Source: Cryptomeria japonica (Eukaryota; Streptophyta; Pinopsida; Cupressales; Cupressaceae). From it: 60,000 nucleotides of DNA. Location of the stretch: assembly GCF_030272615.1 (NCBI RefSeq), contig NC_081406.1, forward strand, positions 186,884,270 to 186,944,269, read 5' to 3'. The notes beneath the pieces were generated by a model. The model did not search any database. It was not told the origin of the DNA and worked only from the letters and a program-made list of their open reading frames with translations. The translations under genes and the position numbers were made by a program. Position 1 is the first letter of the stretch; each line of letters starts with the position of its first letter. Positions 49,691-60,000 of this stretch are shown piece by piece.

Positions 49691-50562
49691 TTTTATTTTT
49701 AAATTTAATGAGAATTATATGCTATGCTTATTTATTATTTATTTATGTTTGTGGTGGGATCATATATATTATAGTTTATAACTCAATGATATTTTACTAG
49801 TGTAATTGTTTATTTTTAGTAGATATAATTAGATAGATATATATGACATCTCTATTTTCAAATAGATTATAGAAATTATTAAATTTTGAAGTTGTAACTT
49901 AAAATATATGTTTACAATAGATTGTTTTGATTTTTCTCCAATTAAATTCTTAATATTAGATGGTCCTAAATAAATAATATTGTTAAGGACTAGGAAATAG
50001 TTGTATAAAATTGAAAAAATACAATTACAAAAATAAAACAAAAATTTCATTCTTATTTGTGAAAGAAAAACAAAAAGATAGGACTGTTGTTTTCTTATCC
50101 AATTAAAAATGACAACTTTCCTTTATTATTTATGGGATTTCATCTTGATTTTGATTTTTTAATGAAAAAAGAAATGACTGCCGTGAATAAAAATTACTTT
50201 CTCGACTTTAATTTTATTTTTAAACTTTGATATCTATCTTCCATTATTTTACATAGATTTTAAAAAATAACCAATAGAATTAAAATTGTACTAAAAAATA
50301 ATATACAAAAATAAATTATAAACATTAATAAATTTCACAAATCTTATCATATCTAAAAAATTACCATCACATTTTTTCTTATCAATTTTTAAACCAAAAC
50401 TATACCAATTTAATAATCAATAGTAAGTCTCACATAATGACATATAAATGAACACAAAAGACTTCTACTTACTGAAGCATTATGACTGTCATATTTTAGT
50501 TTCAACCAGTTTGTAAAACCAATGAACAAAAATATGTAATGCAAATTAGCAAGGTGTGAGTC
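49691..50562. other. AT-rich intergenic sequence
   Basis: Nothing recognisable on either strand. Confidence 0.45.
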
Positions 50563-50802
50563 TTAAAGGTTATTCCTTGGCATTAGCCTATTTAAAATCC
50601 TTTTCCACAATCCATTGAGTGATATAATGATAAAGCCAACAAGGGTGAGGAATCCTCCATAAAAGACTGTAAATGACATTGGCAAAACAGGTGCTAAGTA
50701 GACCAGCATGAAAAGTGTGAGGCCTATCTCTAACAGTGCCAACCTTGTCCATAGTTTAACTACACCTCCTTCAAACATCCTATTCATATTCCCCCTCTCC
50801 AT
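50563..50802 (-). CDS. small two-helix membrane protein, hypothetical
   Basis: An intact 79-codon ORF starts with ATG at 50802. Residues about 20-40 (LALLEIGLTLFMLVYLAPVL) and 46-66 (FTVFYGGFLTLVGFIIISLN) are hydrophobic enough to be membrane helices, joined by a short PMS turn, with basic ends (KLWTR; WKRILNRLMPR). A TATA-like CTATATAG lies about 65-70 bases upstream of the ATG on the minus strand. Two helices with a short proline loop recall small plant growth regulators of the ARGOS/OSR type, but the conserved proline-rich loop is not evident. It is the only candidate host gene here; it could be a chance ORF. Confidence 0.4.
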   Translation of the reverse strand: MERGNMNRMFEGGVVKLWTRLALLEIGLTLFMLVYLAPVLPMSFTVFYGGFLTLVGFIIISLNGLWKRILNRLMPRNNL

Positions 50803-50865
50803 ATTTCTTTCTGTAAGTAAGGGATTTTTATGTTGAGTGTAAGTATGTATTCATTAGTTCAACAG

Positions 50866-50874
50866 TTGGCTATA
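50866..50874 (-). promoter_or_regulatory. TATA-like box of the small ORF
   Basis: The minus strand reads AACTATATAGCC, about 65-70 bases before the ATG at 50802. Spacing suits a short 5' UTR. Confidence 0.35.
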
Positions 50875-51810
50875 TAGTTTTTCATTGAGGGAAGAAATAC
50901 AAGGCCACAACGGTTGGTTTGTTTCTTTCATATTTCCAAATCTAATCTAAACACTTTCTCTAATTCATAATTTTAGTTTTTCAATTATATTTTATTTTAT
51001 TTTTATCAAAATTAGTAGTAATTTTTGAATACGTTATAAATGATTGAAAAATGTAAATGTTTATAACATTGGTTTTAGTCAAAAAATATTTTTAGTTGAA
51101 ATTATGTATTGGTAGTGGATTTTTAAAGAACTTAAAAATCTTGAAAAACAAGAATAGAATACACCATATGAAATATATACTAACAAAGAAATGGATTATA
51201 GTTCAATTAAGATTAAAATTTAAGTTCGATAAAAGTTAGGATTAAGATTATATATAAGATTCATACAATACAAGTATGAGCAAATTAGATCATAAATAAT
51301 TTTTTTCTTAAAATAAAGAAGACAACAACTTTAATCTCATAAATCATAAACTCATTTAAAACATAAACTTATTTATAACCATATCATCTTAACTAAGTAA
51401 TTAATTACGTGTGTTTATTCAATGAAATGTTTATTATTGATAGTTATTTTGACTTACTACAACACACTCTAATATAAAGAGATAATTTTATATAAGACTA
51501 ACAACTCTTATGAGGAGAATGTTCAAAACAATGTTTAATTGTTTGGGATTTCTAATTTAGGGGATGTTTGGGATATCAAATGATAATGATATTTTTTTAT
51601 CAGAAATTGGTTTATGCTTAGTTCTATGTGTTTTATGATAAGACTTGTGGATGTGTCTTTCAACTACTCTTCCTTTTATTGTGAATATTGTACTATTTTC
51701 ATTTAATTAATGTAAAATTAAATAAAATATATTCTTGTTGAAAAAAATAAATTAAATTTCATTGTATTTCTTGCAGTTATTGTTTCTTATTTTATTGTAT
51801 TTAACAAAGA
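50875..51810. other. AT-rich intergenic sequence
   Basis: No supported feature. Confidence 0.45.
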
Positions 51811-52060
51811 GACTTTCTTTTTTTTTGTTTTTTTTGATTGGTAAGAGGCCGTAGCCAAAAATTTTATTAATCAAAATCAAATTTTTACATCACTCCACTC
51901 GTGCGGGTGCCGGTAGGAAAGAGTGGAGGCGAGAAAACCTCCGGCCTTTCCCGAGACCATAGTCCAGATAGTTTCTACATCTAATTACAATAAGCATAGA
52001 TTCAGAATAATACAATAACACCTCGGGCTAGGGTGAGCAAGTGGGAAGATATTTTCTTTC
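51811..52060 (-). mobile_element. retroposed 3' end with poly(A)
   Basis: The minus strand reads GATTAATAAAATTTTTGGCT, then GGCCTCTTACCAATC, and then an A-rich tail with a single C (51811-51835). The upstream part is GC-richer than its surroundings (GCGGGTGCCGG on the plus strand). This is the form of a 5'-truncated LINE or processed transcript 3' UTR. Confidence 0.55.
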
Positions 52061-52714
52061 CCTTACAGGCCCATATTACTATTTTTCAATTATCACTGTT
52101 CTCCTTGTGCTTTGTTTAAGAGTTTGAGCCTTGATTGCATGTAGTCTTTTGTCATTTTAGTAGCTTTCATCCTATCATTTGTTCAAGATGGCCCTACCCT
52201 CCTGCATGGTTAGTTTTCAAAACACTTGCCAGGATTGTTAGTCACATGTAGTATTCCAGCATGATTTAACATCCTTCTCTGATGTTTCTAAATTCTTAAC
52301 CTCATATATATGAAATTATAAAGTCATCAATATGGCATATTCATAAACAGAGTTTCTAGATAATTTCCATTTTGAGAAGTTGTCATCCATAGTTATGAAT
52401 CACCTGTTTACCACCTTTTGCTTATGTACCTAGATGCTATACCTGAAAATGGATGATATCCAGGATACAATAAAAAAAGGGGGTAAATGGGACTTCTGTC
52501 TTGCCTGAGTCTAGCTGAGGGTAATAGAGGTAGATGAGTTTTATGGCAAAACCACATATTACCTGCAGTCTGTGGATTGTAAGATAACCATTCAATTATA
52601 GAAAGCTCAGCAGCAAGTATCAAATGAGTATATGGCAGGGCACTTAGGGGTTCCTATAGGCCAACACCATGCGGGAAATGAGGGCTTTTATTTTACTGAA
52701 ATGGTGCACCTGTT
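52061..52714. other. unassigned sequence
   Basis: No recognised gene. The minus-strand 71-codon frame at 52408-52623 lacks support. Confidence 0.4.
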
Positions 52715-54930
52715 GAATCGAAGAAACCTATCGATGTTTCATCGATAAGATAATTTATCGGATAGACTTGGGTGTCAATGAACTTCAAAAGGGGCTTATC
52801 GCAAGCGTTATTTTTCATCGATAGAAGGTTATCGAAGAAACCAAAGGAGGTTCTGTCGATGAAGCAAGACTACTGAAGAAATTGTAGTATTGGTAGGACA
52901 TGTAATGAAATCACCGAAGGAGATAGATCTTCTGAAAAGATGAGATCGAAGAAACTGGGGAAGGTTTCATCGATAGGACAGTTTGAGAGAAGAAGGGTGT
53001 CGAAGACATACTAAAGTTATTGGCCGACAAAGACATTTTCATCGAAAGATAAAAGGTTGATAAAACATAAGAGAGTTTCATCGATATAAAAAGGGTATCG
53101 AGGGAAAGGGGACACCGATGAACCTAAGAGGGACTCATTGAAAGCATAGATTCCATCGAAAGAGCATATCGAAGAAAGTAGAGACGGTTTTCATCGACGG
53201 GAAAAGGCTTCCGAGGAAATAATGCCATCGGCGCAACATGTAGGAAACTTACCGAAAGAAGCGTTCTTATCAAAAGTACGATCAAACAAAAAGATATCGA
53301 TAATAATATGAGTTTTGAGGAGGCTAAAAGGTACGTTACCGATGAGTGTGGTTTTACTGATTCAACTTTATCGAGGAAGATTACTAATGAGCTCATCGAT
53401 GAAAGATGATAGTGGAAGCAAATCAACAAAAGATAGATAGCCTCGATGAAACAATAGACCCATTCATTGAAGGAGTGTAGTGATGTCGATAGAAAAAATG
53501 TTTCAATGGAAGGATAAAGGAAGTTACCGAATCCCAAGGTTTCTTCGACATAAGACACAATGATGTCTCATCAAAAAAAAAAAAAAAAAAGGAATCGAAG
53601 AAACCTATCGATGTTTCACCGATAAGATGATTTATCGAATTGACTTGGGCCTCGATGAACTTCAAAAGGGACTTATCGAAAGCATTGTTTTCATTGAAAG
53701 AAGGTATATCGATGAAACCAAAGGAGGTTCCATCAATGAAGCAGGGCTAACAAAGAAACTTCATAATCGGTAGGATATGCAATGAGTACAATGAAGAAGA
53801 TAGTTCTACCGAAATGATGAAATCAAAGAAACTGGGGAAGGTTTCATCAATAGAACTGTTCAAGAAAGGAGGGTGTTGAAGAGATACTAAAGTTATTGGC
53901 TGACAGCGGCATTTTCATCGAAAGATAAAAGGTCGATGAAACATAAGAGAGTTTCATCAATATAAAGAGGGTATCAAAGGAAAGGGAACACCAATGAACC
54001 TAAGAGGGACTCATCGAAAGCATTGATTCCAATGAAAGAGGATATCAAAGAAAGCAAAGATGGTTTTCATCGATGGGAAAAGGCTACCGAGAAAATAATA
54101 CCATCGACGCAATGAAGGAAACTTACCGAAAGAAGCGTTCTTATCAAAAGAATGATCATGATCAAATAGAAGGAAGCTACATCAATAAAAGATATCGATA
54201 AGAATATGAGTTTCGAGGAAGCTAAAAAGCATGTTACCAATGTGTGGTTTAACCGATGCAACTTTATCGAGGAAGATTACTAATGGGCTCATCGATGAAA
54301 GATGATAGTGAAGCAAATCATCAAAAGAAAGATGGCCTTGATGAAACAATAGACCCATTCATCGAAGGAGTGTAGTGATGTTGATAGAAAAAGTGTTTCG
54401 ATGGAAGGATAAAGGAAATACCAAAGGCCAAGGTTTCTTCGACATGAGACCCAATGATGTCTCATCGATATAAAAGGGTATCGAAAGAAAGGAAACACTG
54501 ATAAACTTCATAAAGGACTCATCAGAGATAGTAATTCCAACGATAAAAGATATCGAGGAAGGTGGAGATGGTTTTCATCGACGCGAAAAGGTATTCGAGG
54601 AGATAATACCATCGGTGCAAAGGGTCACCGAAAGAAACGTTCACATAAAAAGAATATGGTCGATTAGACAAAAGGCAGTTTCATTGATAAAAGATATCGA
54701 TAAGGAAATAGGTTTCGAGGAGGCTAAAAGGCATTGAGGCTAAAAGGTATTCGGTGAGACAATAGATCCATTCATTGACGGGGCATTGATATTGATGGAA
54801 GAAGTATTTCGATGGAAAAATAAAAGAGGTCACCGAAGCCCAAGGTTTCATCGACATAAAACCTGATGGATATCAGATAGGAAGCGGTGAGGAGACAGCC
54901 CTAGCGACCGAAAATAGTATATCGATGAAT
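52715..54930. repeat. ATCGA-rich tandem repeat, unit about 877 bp
   Basis: GAATCGAAGAAACCTATCGA starts at 52715 and again at 53592. A third partial unit covers about 54466-54860. Within units, CATCGA, ATCGAT and ATCGAAG words occur every 15-30 bases. A poly-A run (53573-53590) separates units 1 and 2. Minus-strand frames here (for example 53124-53558) recur because the units do and are not supported as genes. Confidence 0.85.
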
Positions 54931-55164
54931 GAAGGAAATATGTGATCGAAGTGATATTTGAAACAAAAGTGTTAGTTAACGACTTAGGTTGAGAAGCCAA
55001 TATTTAAACTGAATGTTTGTCTGAGTATCTATACAAAAATACAGGGGGTAGGAAGAGGAATAAATAAGGCGGTTAAAACAGAGTCTGGGCAAGAGAAACA
55101 TAAGGGGATGAAAGGAGGAACATGCTAATGACAACTTAGGACATGAAAACAAAAGATTAATGCC

Positions 55165-56910
55165 TTAAGGTGGCACAGATAGGAGATTGATGCCATCGGC
55201 TCCCAAATTGGCAAACTCATCCGCTCTTTTATTGCCCTCCTTATAAATATGATTGATTATGAACCTATCAAAATCTTTGCATAGGTCAAGAGCTTTTGAT
55301 AGCAAAGTATTTAGTCTCCAATTAGGCATACTACCTTTCCTCAGAGCATTGACAATTATAGCCGAATCTCCTTCAATTTCCAAGTTCTTAACTCCTAGTT
55401 TCCTGCATAGAAGCAGACCCTCAACTAGGGCCATAAGTTCTGCCCAATTGTTGGTGTTGATGCCAACTGGAGAGGCAAGGGTTGCTAGGTCCTTGCCTTC
55501 CCAATTATGAAAAACACATCCTATCCCTGCTTGCCTTGGGTTGCCATGGGATGCCCCATCAAAGTTTAGCTTTATCCAAACTTCGCCTGGGGGCTGCCAT
55601 TTGCATGCATCCCTTGATCGAAGACTTGCAATAGGACCAACACCTACATAGGGAGGAAAGGATAAGCCTTCCCAACATTTTTTCATTTTTTCATCCCAAA
55701 AAGTGATAGAGGCATTCTTCAATGTGCTTGATGACAGTTGGTTGTTCATGAGCTCAGTGATAGCTAACTCTATCCTGTTAATGATTCTGGGTGCCTCTAG
55801 CTTTTCATTCTTAAAGAGACATCTATTTCTCTCCTTCCATAGTTCCCACATTATGGAAGAGGGAAGAGATGTCCATAAACCTTCAAAGAGACAGCCATGC
55901 CTGAGGAGGGGCCATGCCTTGAGCATTCCAAAGATGGTGTGGGGGAAGGTTGCAGACCATTCAAGTTTGTTGGTGAACCAAATCCAACATTGTGAGCAAA
56001 GGGGCAGTTAAGGAGGATATGATTAGTGTCTTCCTCATCTACCTCACAAAGAGGACATCTGCTAGGGCCCTCATACCCCATTCTTCTAAATTTGTCCGCA
56101 GTTAAGAGCTTGTTCTAAACCTCAAGCCAGGAGAAGATACCTGCCTTAGGCAGATGGTATTTATCCCAACAATGTTTCAAGGGAAGCTCAGTCATAGGTC
56201 TTATAAATGATTTGGAGATGAGAGAGTACCCATCCTTGGAGTTGTATTCTCCTCTTATGGAGCCATCCCAGATGAGCTTGTCCTCATTATGACCTAAGGC
56301 AATGTTCCTTGATTTGAGAATTGCCATAAGTTTTTGTTTATCCCTTACCAGGATATCCTCATCTTCCTTCTTGATCCACTACCAACCGGCCCCATTTGCT
56401 GAAGGGGAGATATAGTTGTTTAACAGGGGTCCTCTATGTGATTCAAGAAGGATAGGAGTAGAACCAAAGTCATGGATATTATCAATAGCCTTATATCCAC
56501 CCCAAGAATTCGACCAGAAAAAAGCTTTATCCCCAGACCCCATGTTCCAAGTAAGTCTGTCAGAGATAATCCTCCTATAGTCTAACATAAAATTCCATAG
56601 GAAGGACCCTTTGGGAGGGTTGGTTTCTCTAAAGATTTGGATAAGATTCCCTCCATTAAGGTATTTGTGGTGCAACAAGCGAGCCCATTTGAGGTGGGGG
56701 GTTCTAAACATCCTCGAGACCAACTTGGCACCCAAGGCTTTTCCCTGATCGTGAAGGTTTTTAATGCCATCTCCTCCTTCTTTAGGTTTGCATATCTTGT
56801 CCCAGGATATGAGTGATATTTTACGATTGTCATTAGCACCTTGCCAAAATAAATTCCTGAGATGCTTATTGAGCTCTGCAAGTTTAGAAGAAGATAAATG
56901 TTGACAGGAG
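55165..56910 (-). pseudogene. LINE ORF2 zf-RVT and RNase H
   Basis: The zf-RVT part reads NKLLTADKFRRMGYEGPSRC then PLCEVDEEDTNHILLNCPF (about 56110-55990). A frame break near 55920 precedes the RNase H (55165-55600), which is well kept: LNFDGASHGNP (Asp), AELMALVEG (Glu), EGDSAIIVNALR (Asp), NKRADEFANLGADG (Asp). The frame upstream has TAG stops at 56379 and 56115. Confidence 0.9.
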
Positions 56911-56912
56911 AG

Positions 56913-58020
56913 CTAGTAAATGGGCATAGTTGACAAGACCGATCTAACCAAGGTTGCTCTACCTGCAGATGAGAGCCATTTACCTTTCCAAGTGTTAATC
57001 CTGGACTTGATTTTATCCAACAAGTTGTCCCATAATTTTGAGGGTCTTCTACCCTTGTCAAGGGGAATGCCTAGGTATTTGCAAGGAAGAGTTCCTTCAC
57101 TAATCTCCAGGACATTGCTCATCACTTTTCCTAAGGAGGGGTCTATGTTGAACATAAAAACTGCAGACTTGGCCAGATTCACCTCTTGACCCGAGGCTAG
57201 CATATAGGAATTAAGAATGCCTTTGAAGGCTCTCGCTTCCTTTACACTTCCCTGCCCAAAAAGCATCATGTCGTCAACAAATTGCTGGTGCATAAAGGGA
57301 GGGAGGCCGCTAGTAATTGAGATTCCTTGGATCCCACCTTCCTCTTTGGCCTTAGAGATGGATCTACCTAGGGCTTCAACCATGATGATGAAGAGGAAGG
57401 GAGACATAGGATCTCCTTGCCTGAGCCCTCTTGAGCTGCTGAAGAAACCTTCCAGGGAACCATTAACCAAGACTGAGAATTTGAGGGTGGATATGCATTC
57501 AAAGATTAGGTTGATCCAGGATTTGGAAAATCCAAAGGCCTCCAACCATTTGCATAGGAAGCGCTAGTCAACTTTGTCGTAAGCTTTGCTTATGTCTAAT
57601 TTGACTAGCATACTTGGTGCCCTATTGAGATGGACCAAATGAATGGCCTCGGGCTATAATAACCCCATCATAGATTGATCTATTTGCTACGAAGACAGTT
57701 TGTTCTTCACTAATGATAATGGGGAGAAGATTCTGGAGTCTGGCTGATAGAGTTTTGGTTAAGATTTTGTATAGAGTGTTACAAAGGGCTATTGGTCTGA
57801 AGTCATTAAAACTTTCAGGGTTCTCTTTTTTAGGGATGAGAGCTAAGAAGGTATTGTTGATTTCTTTGAGAATCTTACCAAAGTTCCTAATACCTTCTAA
57901 GGCGTCCGTGATCTCTGTCCCCATAAAACCCCAACATTTTTGGAAAAATCTTGTGGGGAAGCCATCTGGACCCGGGGCCTTGTTGGGATTCATCTTCATA
58001 AGGATAGATTTAGCCTTCAA
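56913..58020 (-). pseudogene. LINE ORF2 reverse transcriptase
   Basis: Motifs in order: MNPNKAPGPDGFPTRFF, LALIPKKENPESFNDFRPIA, TVFVANRSIYDGVIIA, KLDISKAYDKVD, GLRQGDPMSPFLFIIMVEAL, the catalytic FVDDMMLFG near 57270, and LPCKYLGIPLDKGRRPSKLW. A frameshift near 57640 and a TAG at 57564 (a Trp codon in the sister LINE at 38285) break it. A further TAG is at 56913. Confidence 0.93.
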
Positions 58021-59257
58021 TATTGTTTAAGATTTTATCAGAAAACCTTGCTACCTCAGAGGCAAGATCATCCAGTTTAGACAAGATGGAACCCTGGCAA
58101 TTCTTAATTTTAGAAATTCGATTGACCCATCGCCTCTTCTTAGTACTATTGTGGAAAAAATTAGTATTTCGGTCCCCATCACTCAACCAAGTCTCCCTCG
58201 ATTTTTGTTTCCAAAAGATCTCTTCATTTGAGAGTTTCTTTTCATACTCAGAGAGTGGAGCCTTTTCTTTGAGGAAGAGATGTTCATCCATCCCCTTCTC
58301 AAGAACCTCAATGTTAACATTCTTAAGATCATTTTCTATTAGGATTTTTTTTATCAAAAATATTTCCAAAATTAGTCCTGTTCCATTCTAAGAGCTTCCT
58401 TTTGATAAGATTTAACTTGCTTGTGATAATAAACATCTTCGAACCAGAGAAAACAGAGCTTCTCCACCAGTTCTCAATTAAGTTTAAAAAGTTATCATCT
58501 CTGAACCACATACTCTCAAATTTGAAGGGACATTTTTAGGGGAGTGGTCAGATAATATGATTAGTTAGAGTGGGAAATGGTCAGATCCTGCTAAAGGGAG
58601 GGGTTTTGCATTTAGTGTAAAGTTAAGCTCCAAGAGCTCTCCATGGATAAAGAACCTATCTAGTTTCTCAACAATGTTATAGAAACCAAGCCTTCTGTTG
58701 TTCGAGGTGAAGGCATTATCTGCCGTCTGGATTTCCAACAGGGAGTTCCTATTGATCCAATGATTGAAATCTATAGCTGTTGGAGGAAGTTTGTTGCTAC
58801 CTCCTCTTTTGTCTGCTACCTTAGTGATAGCATTGAAATCTCCCCCAATGATGCATACATCATTTGGGAAACTTCTGAGGAAAGACTCCAGTTCCACCCA
58901 CACCCTAGCCTTATCCCTATTTTGGATAGGACTGTAAACGTTAATCAATTTGAATCTTAGGTATTTTTATAACTTACTACTTCTCCTCCCATCCAATTTT
59001 TCTTAATCTCTAAAGGTGTAAACGAGATGAATCTAGAGTCCCAAATGATGGCTAAGCCCCCTGAGGTCGTTGTAGCAGGGGAGTGCTTTAGCTGTCTAAC
59101 ACCTAGTTTTTTTCTCAAAAAGGGCTATATCAGAGGAGTTCATTTTGGTGTCTTGGATTAACATTATATCTGGTTTAGAATCAGAGATGCAGCACTTTAA
59201 GATGAGCTATTTGTTATGGGCATTCAGACCCCTAACATTCCAGGTTATGATTTTCAT
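58010..59257 (-). pseudogene. LINE ORF2 endonuclease and linker
   Basis: ORF2 starts with ATG at 59257 (MKIITWNVRGLNAHNK). Apurinic-endonuclease motifs are TWNVRGLN, IQDTK (the usual Glu is Asp), VYSP, CIIGGDFNA, LDRFFIHG and SDHFP. A TAG at 59207 and frameshifts near 59095, 58950, 58530 and 58330 disrupt it. The linker (NEEIFWKQKSRETWLSDGDR) leads to the RT. Confidence 0.88.
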
Positions 59258-60000
59258 GGCTCTTTGGGGAGGAACTTCCCCTCCCCTGCATTAAAAAGAG
59301 TAGATATATTAGACTGACCCTTGGCTTCTCCATCCTTTGATCTTAGTTCATCAAGGGATCTCCTACCTCTTCTCTTACTATTTTTAGCACAGTCAGGAGA
59401 GTCTTTGCTTCTATCAGAGTTGAGAATGCCTAGAATATTTAGGTTATCATTTTCTAAGTTATCTAATGCTACAAATAGTTCATCTGTTTCTAAGTCGACT
59501 CTAGTAACATCCACAAGATTTTTGACCAAGAAATGCCTTTGTCTTTCCAACTCCTCATCATCACAGATTTCATCAACCAGTAGGTCCATGAGGTCATTTA
59601 CTACTTCTTCCCCTACAAAATTGGAAATGATTTTAACTTCCCTAGCCACTCGATCATTCTCAGATTCTACAATTGGATCAGAAATAGCCTTCAGAGATGG
59701 AGGGAAAACCTCTACCTCCTCAAAGCCCTCCATACTTGAGACTAGAGAGATTGGTTGACCTTGTAAGGATGCCAATCCTGGATCTGGGGAAGCCTATCCA
59801 TCTCTGCTAATTGCTCAGAGGCAATTTGTTCCATTAAAGGGGGAGACCCCAAGGGACTCAACCTCTCTAGTGAAATGAGAGAGCTAGATGATGACAAAAT
59901 TGTCAGGCTGAGCTGCTCTTTCTGGGGGATAACCTCATTGATTTCACCATCTTCCAGATCTCGATCCCCCAGAAGAGAGTCAACTATAGGTGAATTTATA
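59254..60000 (-). pseudogene. LINE ORF1, C-terminal part
   Basis: Open across 60000-59760 in one frame (ending DWHPYK) and then, after a one-base shift, across 59775-59254 in another. It is acidic and Ser/Leu-rich (VGEEVVNDLMDLLVDEICDD) with a basic end (NSKRRGRRSLDELRSKDG). The stop TGA at 59254-59256 overlaps the ORF2 ATG as ATGA. Any knuckle domain would lie outside the window. Confidence 0.7.

Larger units (their letters stand above)
54960..60000 (-). mobile_element. L1-type LINE with ORF1 and ORF2, decayed
   Basis: From right to left: end of ORF1, ORF2 endonuclease, linker, reverse transcriptase, zf-RVT and RNase H, then a 3' UTR of about 200 bases. The 5' part lies beyond the window. 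It is closely similar in domain sequence to the LINE at 34286-40200 but keeps the endonuclease. Confidence 0.92.

Noticed and set aside
53124-54498. Minus-strand membrane-like frames of up to 144 codons
   Set aside because: They recur in each unit of the ATCGA repeat, differ by frame-breaking changes between units and have no promoter or homology.

Overview
This is plant nuclear DNA made almost entirely of transposable elements. The evidence is Ty1/copia and probable Ty3/gypsy LTR elements with tRNA primer sites, L1-type LINEs with a CCHC ORF1 and a C-terminal RNase H, a tRNA-derived SINE, intron-bearing transposon genes and long purine tracts. The style suggests a large-genome seed plant, perhaps a gymnosperm, but no host gene fixes the taxon. 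I see no rRNA or tRNA gene and no CRISPR array. The only candidate host gene is a small two-helix membrane protein ORF at 50563-50802.

Layout. 1-5782: decayed Ty1/copia element on the minus strand, with its 3' LTR not recognisable or off the left edge. 5783-7640: a CATATG-rich module, then a pyrimidine tract and a purine tract. 7743-29162: probable large DNA transposon, bounded by 26-bp inverted ends that match at 24 positions. It carries subterminal GCGTACGC palindromes, a ten-exon plus-strand gene (8056-10682), a 360-bp satellite, and a minus-strand gene (15632-12704) for a DDE-type transposase with a GHGKGEHDGAG motif. Its right part holds (GA)n tracts, a near-exact 1334-bp tandem duplication, and a nested 7.7-kb non-autonomous LTR retrotransposon (19708-27421) with LTRs, primer site, polypurine tract and TATGT target duplication. 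29440-34290: two LTR-like segments, a heptapeptide-coding minisatellite, a tRNA-related SINE and AT-rich filler. 34286-40200: a 5'-truncated LINE holding a 1060-bp solo LTR with CTTCT target duplication. 41741-42367: a stop-riddled unknown ORF. 44482-47850: a tandem pair of LTR-like units. 48990-49690: a LINE ORF1 fragment. 51811-52060: a retroposed 3' end. 52715-54930: ATCGA-rich tandem repeats. 54960-60000: a second LINE with both ORFs.

How the parts relate. The copia element, the nested element and the solo LTR all lie on the minus strand. They share two short inverted repeats in the LTR. One is next to the primer site, has a C-rich loop in the RNA sense, and its stem bases change in pairs between the three families. 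In the reading frames I traced through the retroelements, 24 of 25 premature stops are TAG. That fits CAG-to-TAG change by deamination at CHG-methylated cytosines. The transposon's two genes converge between the subterminal palindromes, like an accessory-protein plus transposase pair; I could not assign the transposase to a named superfamily.
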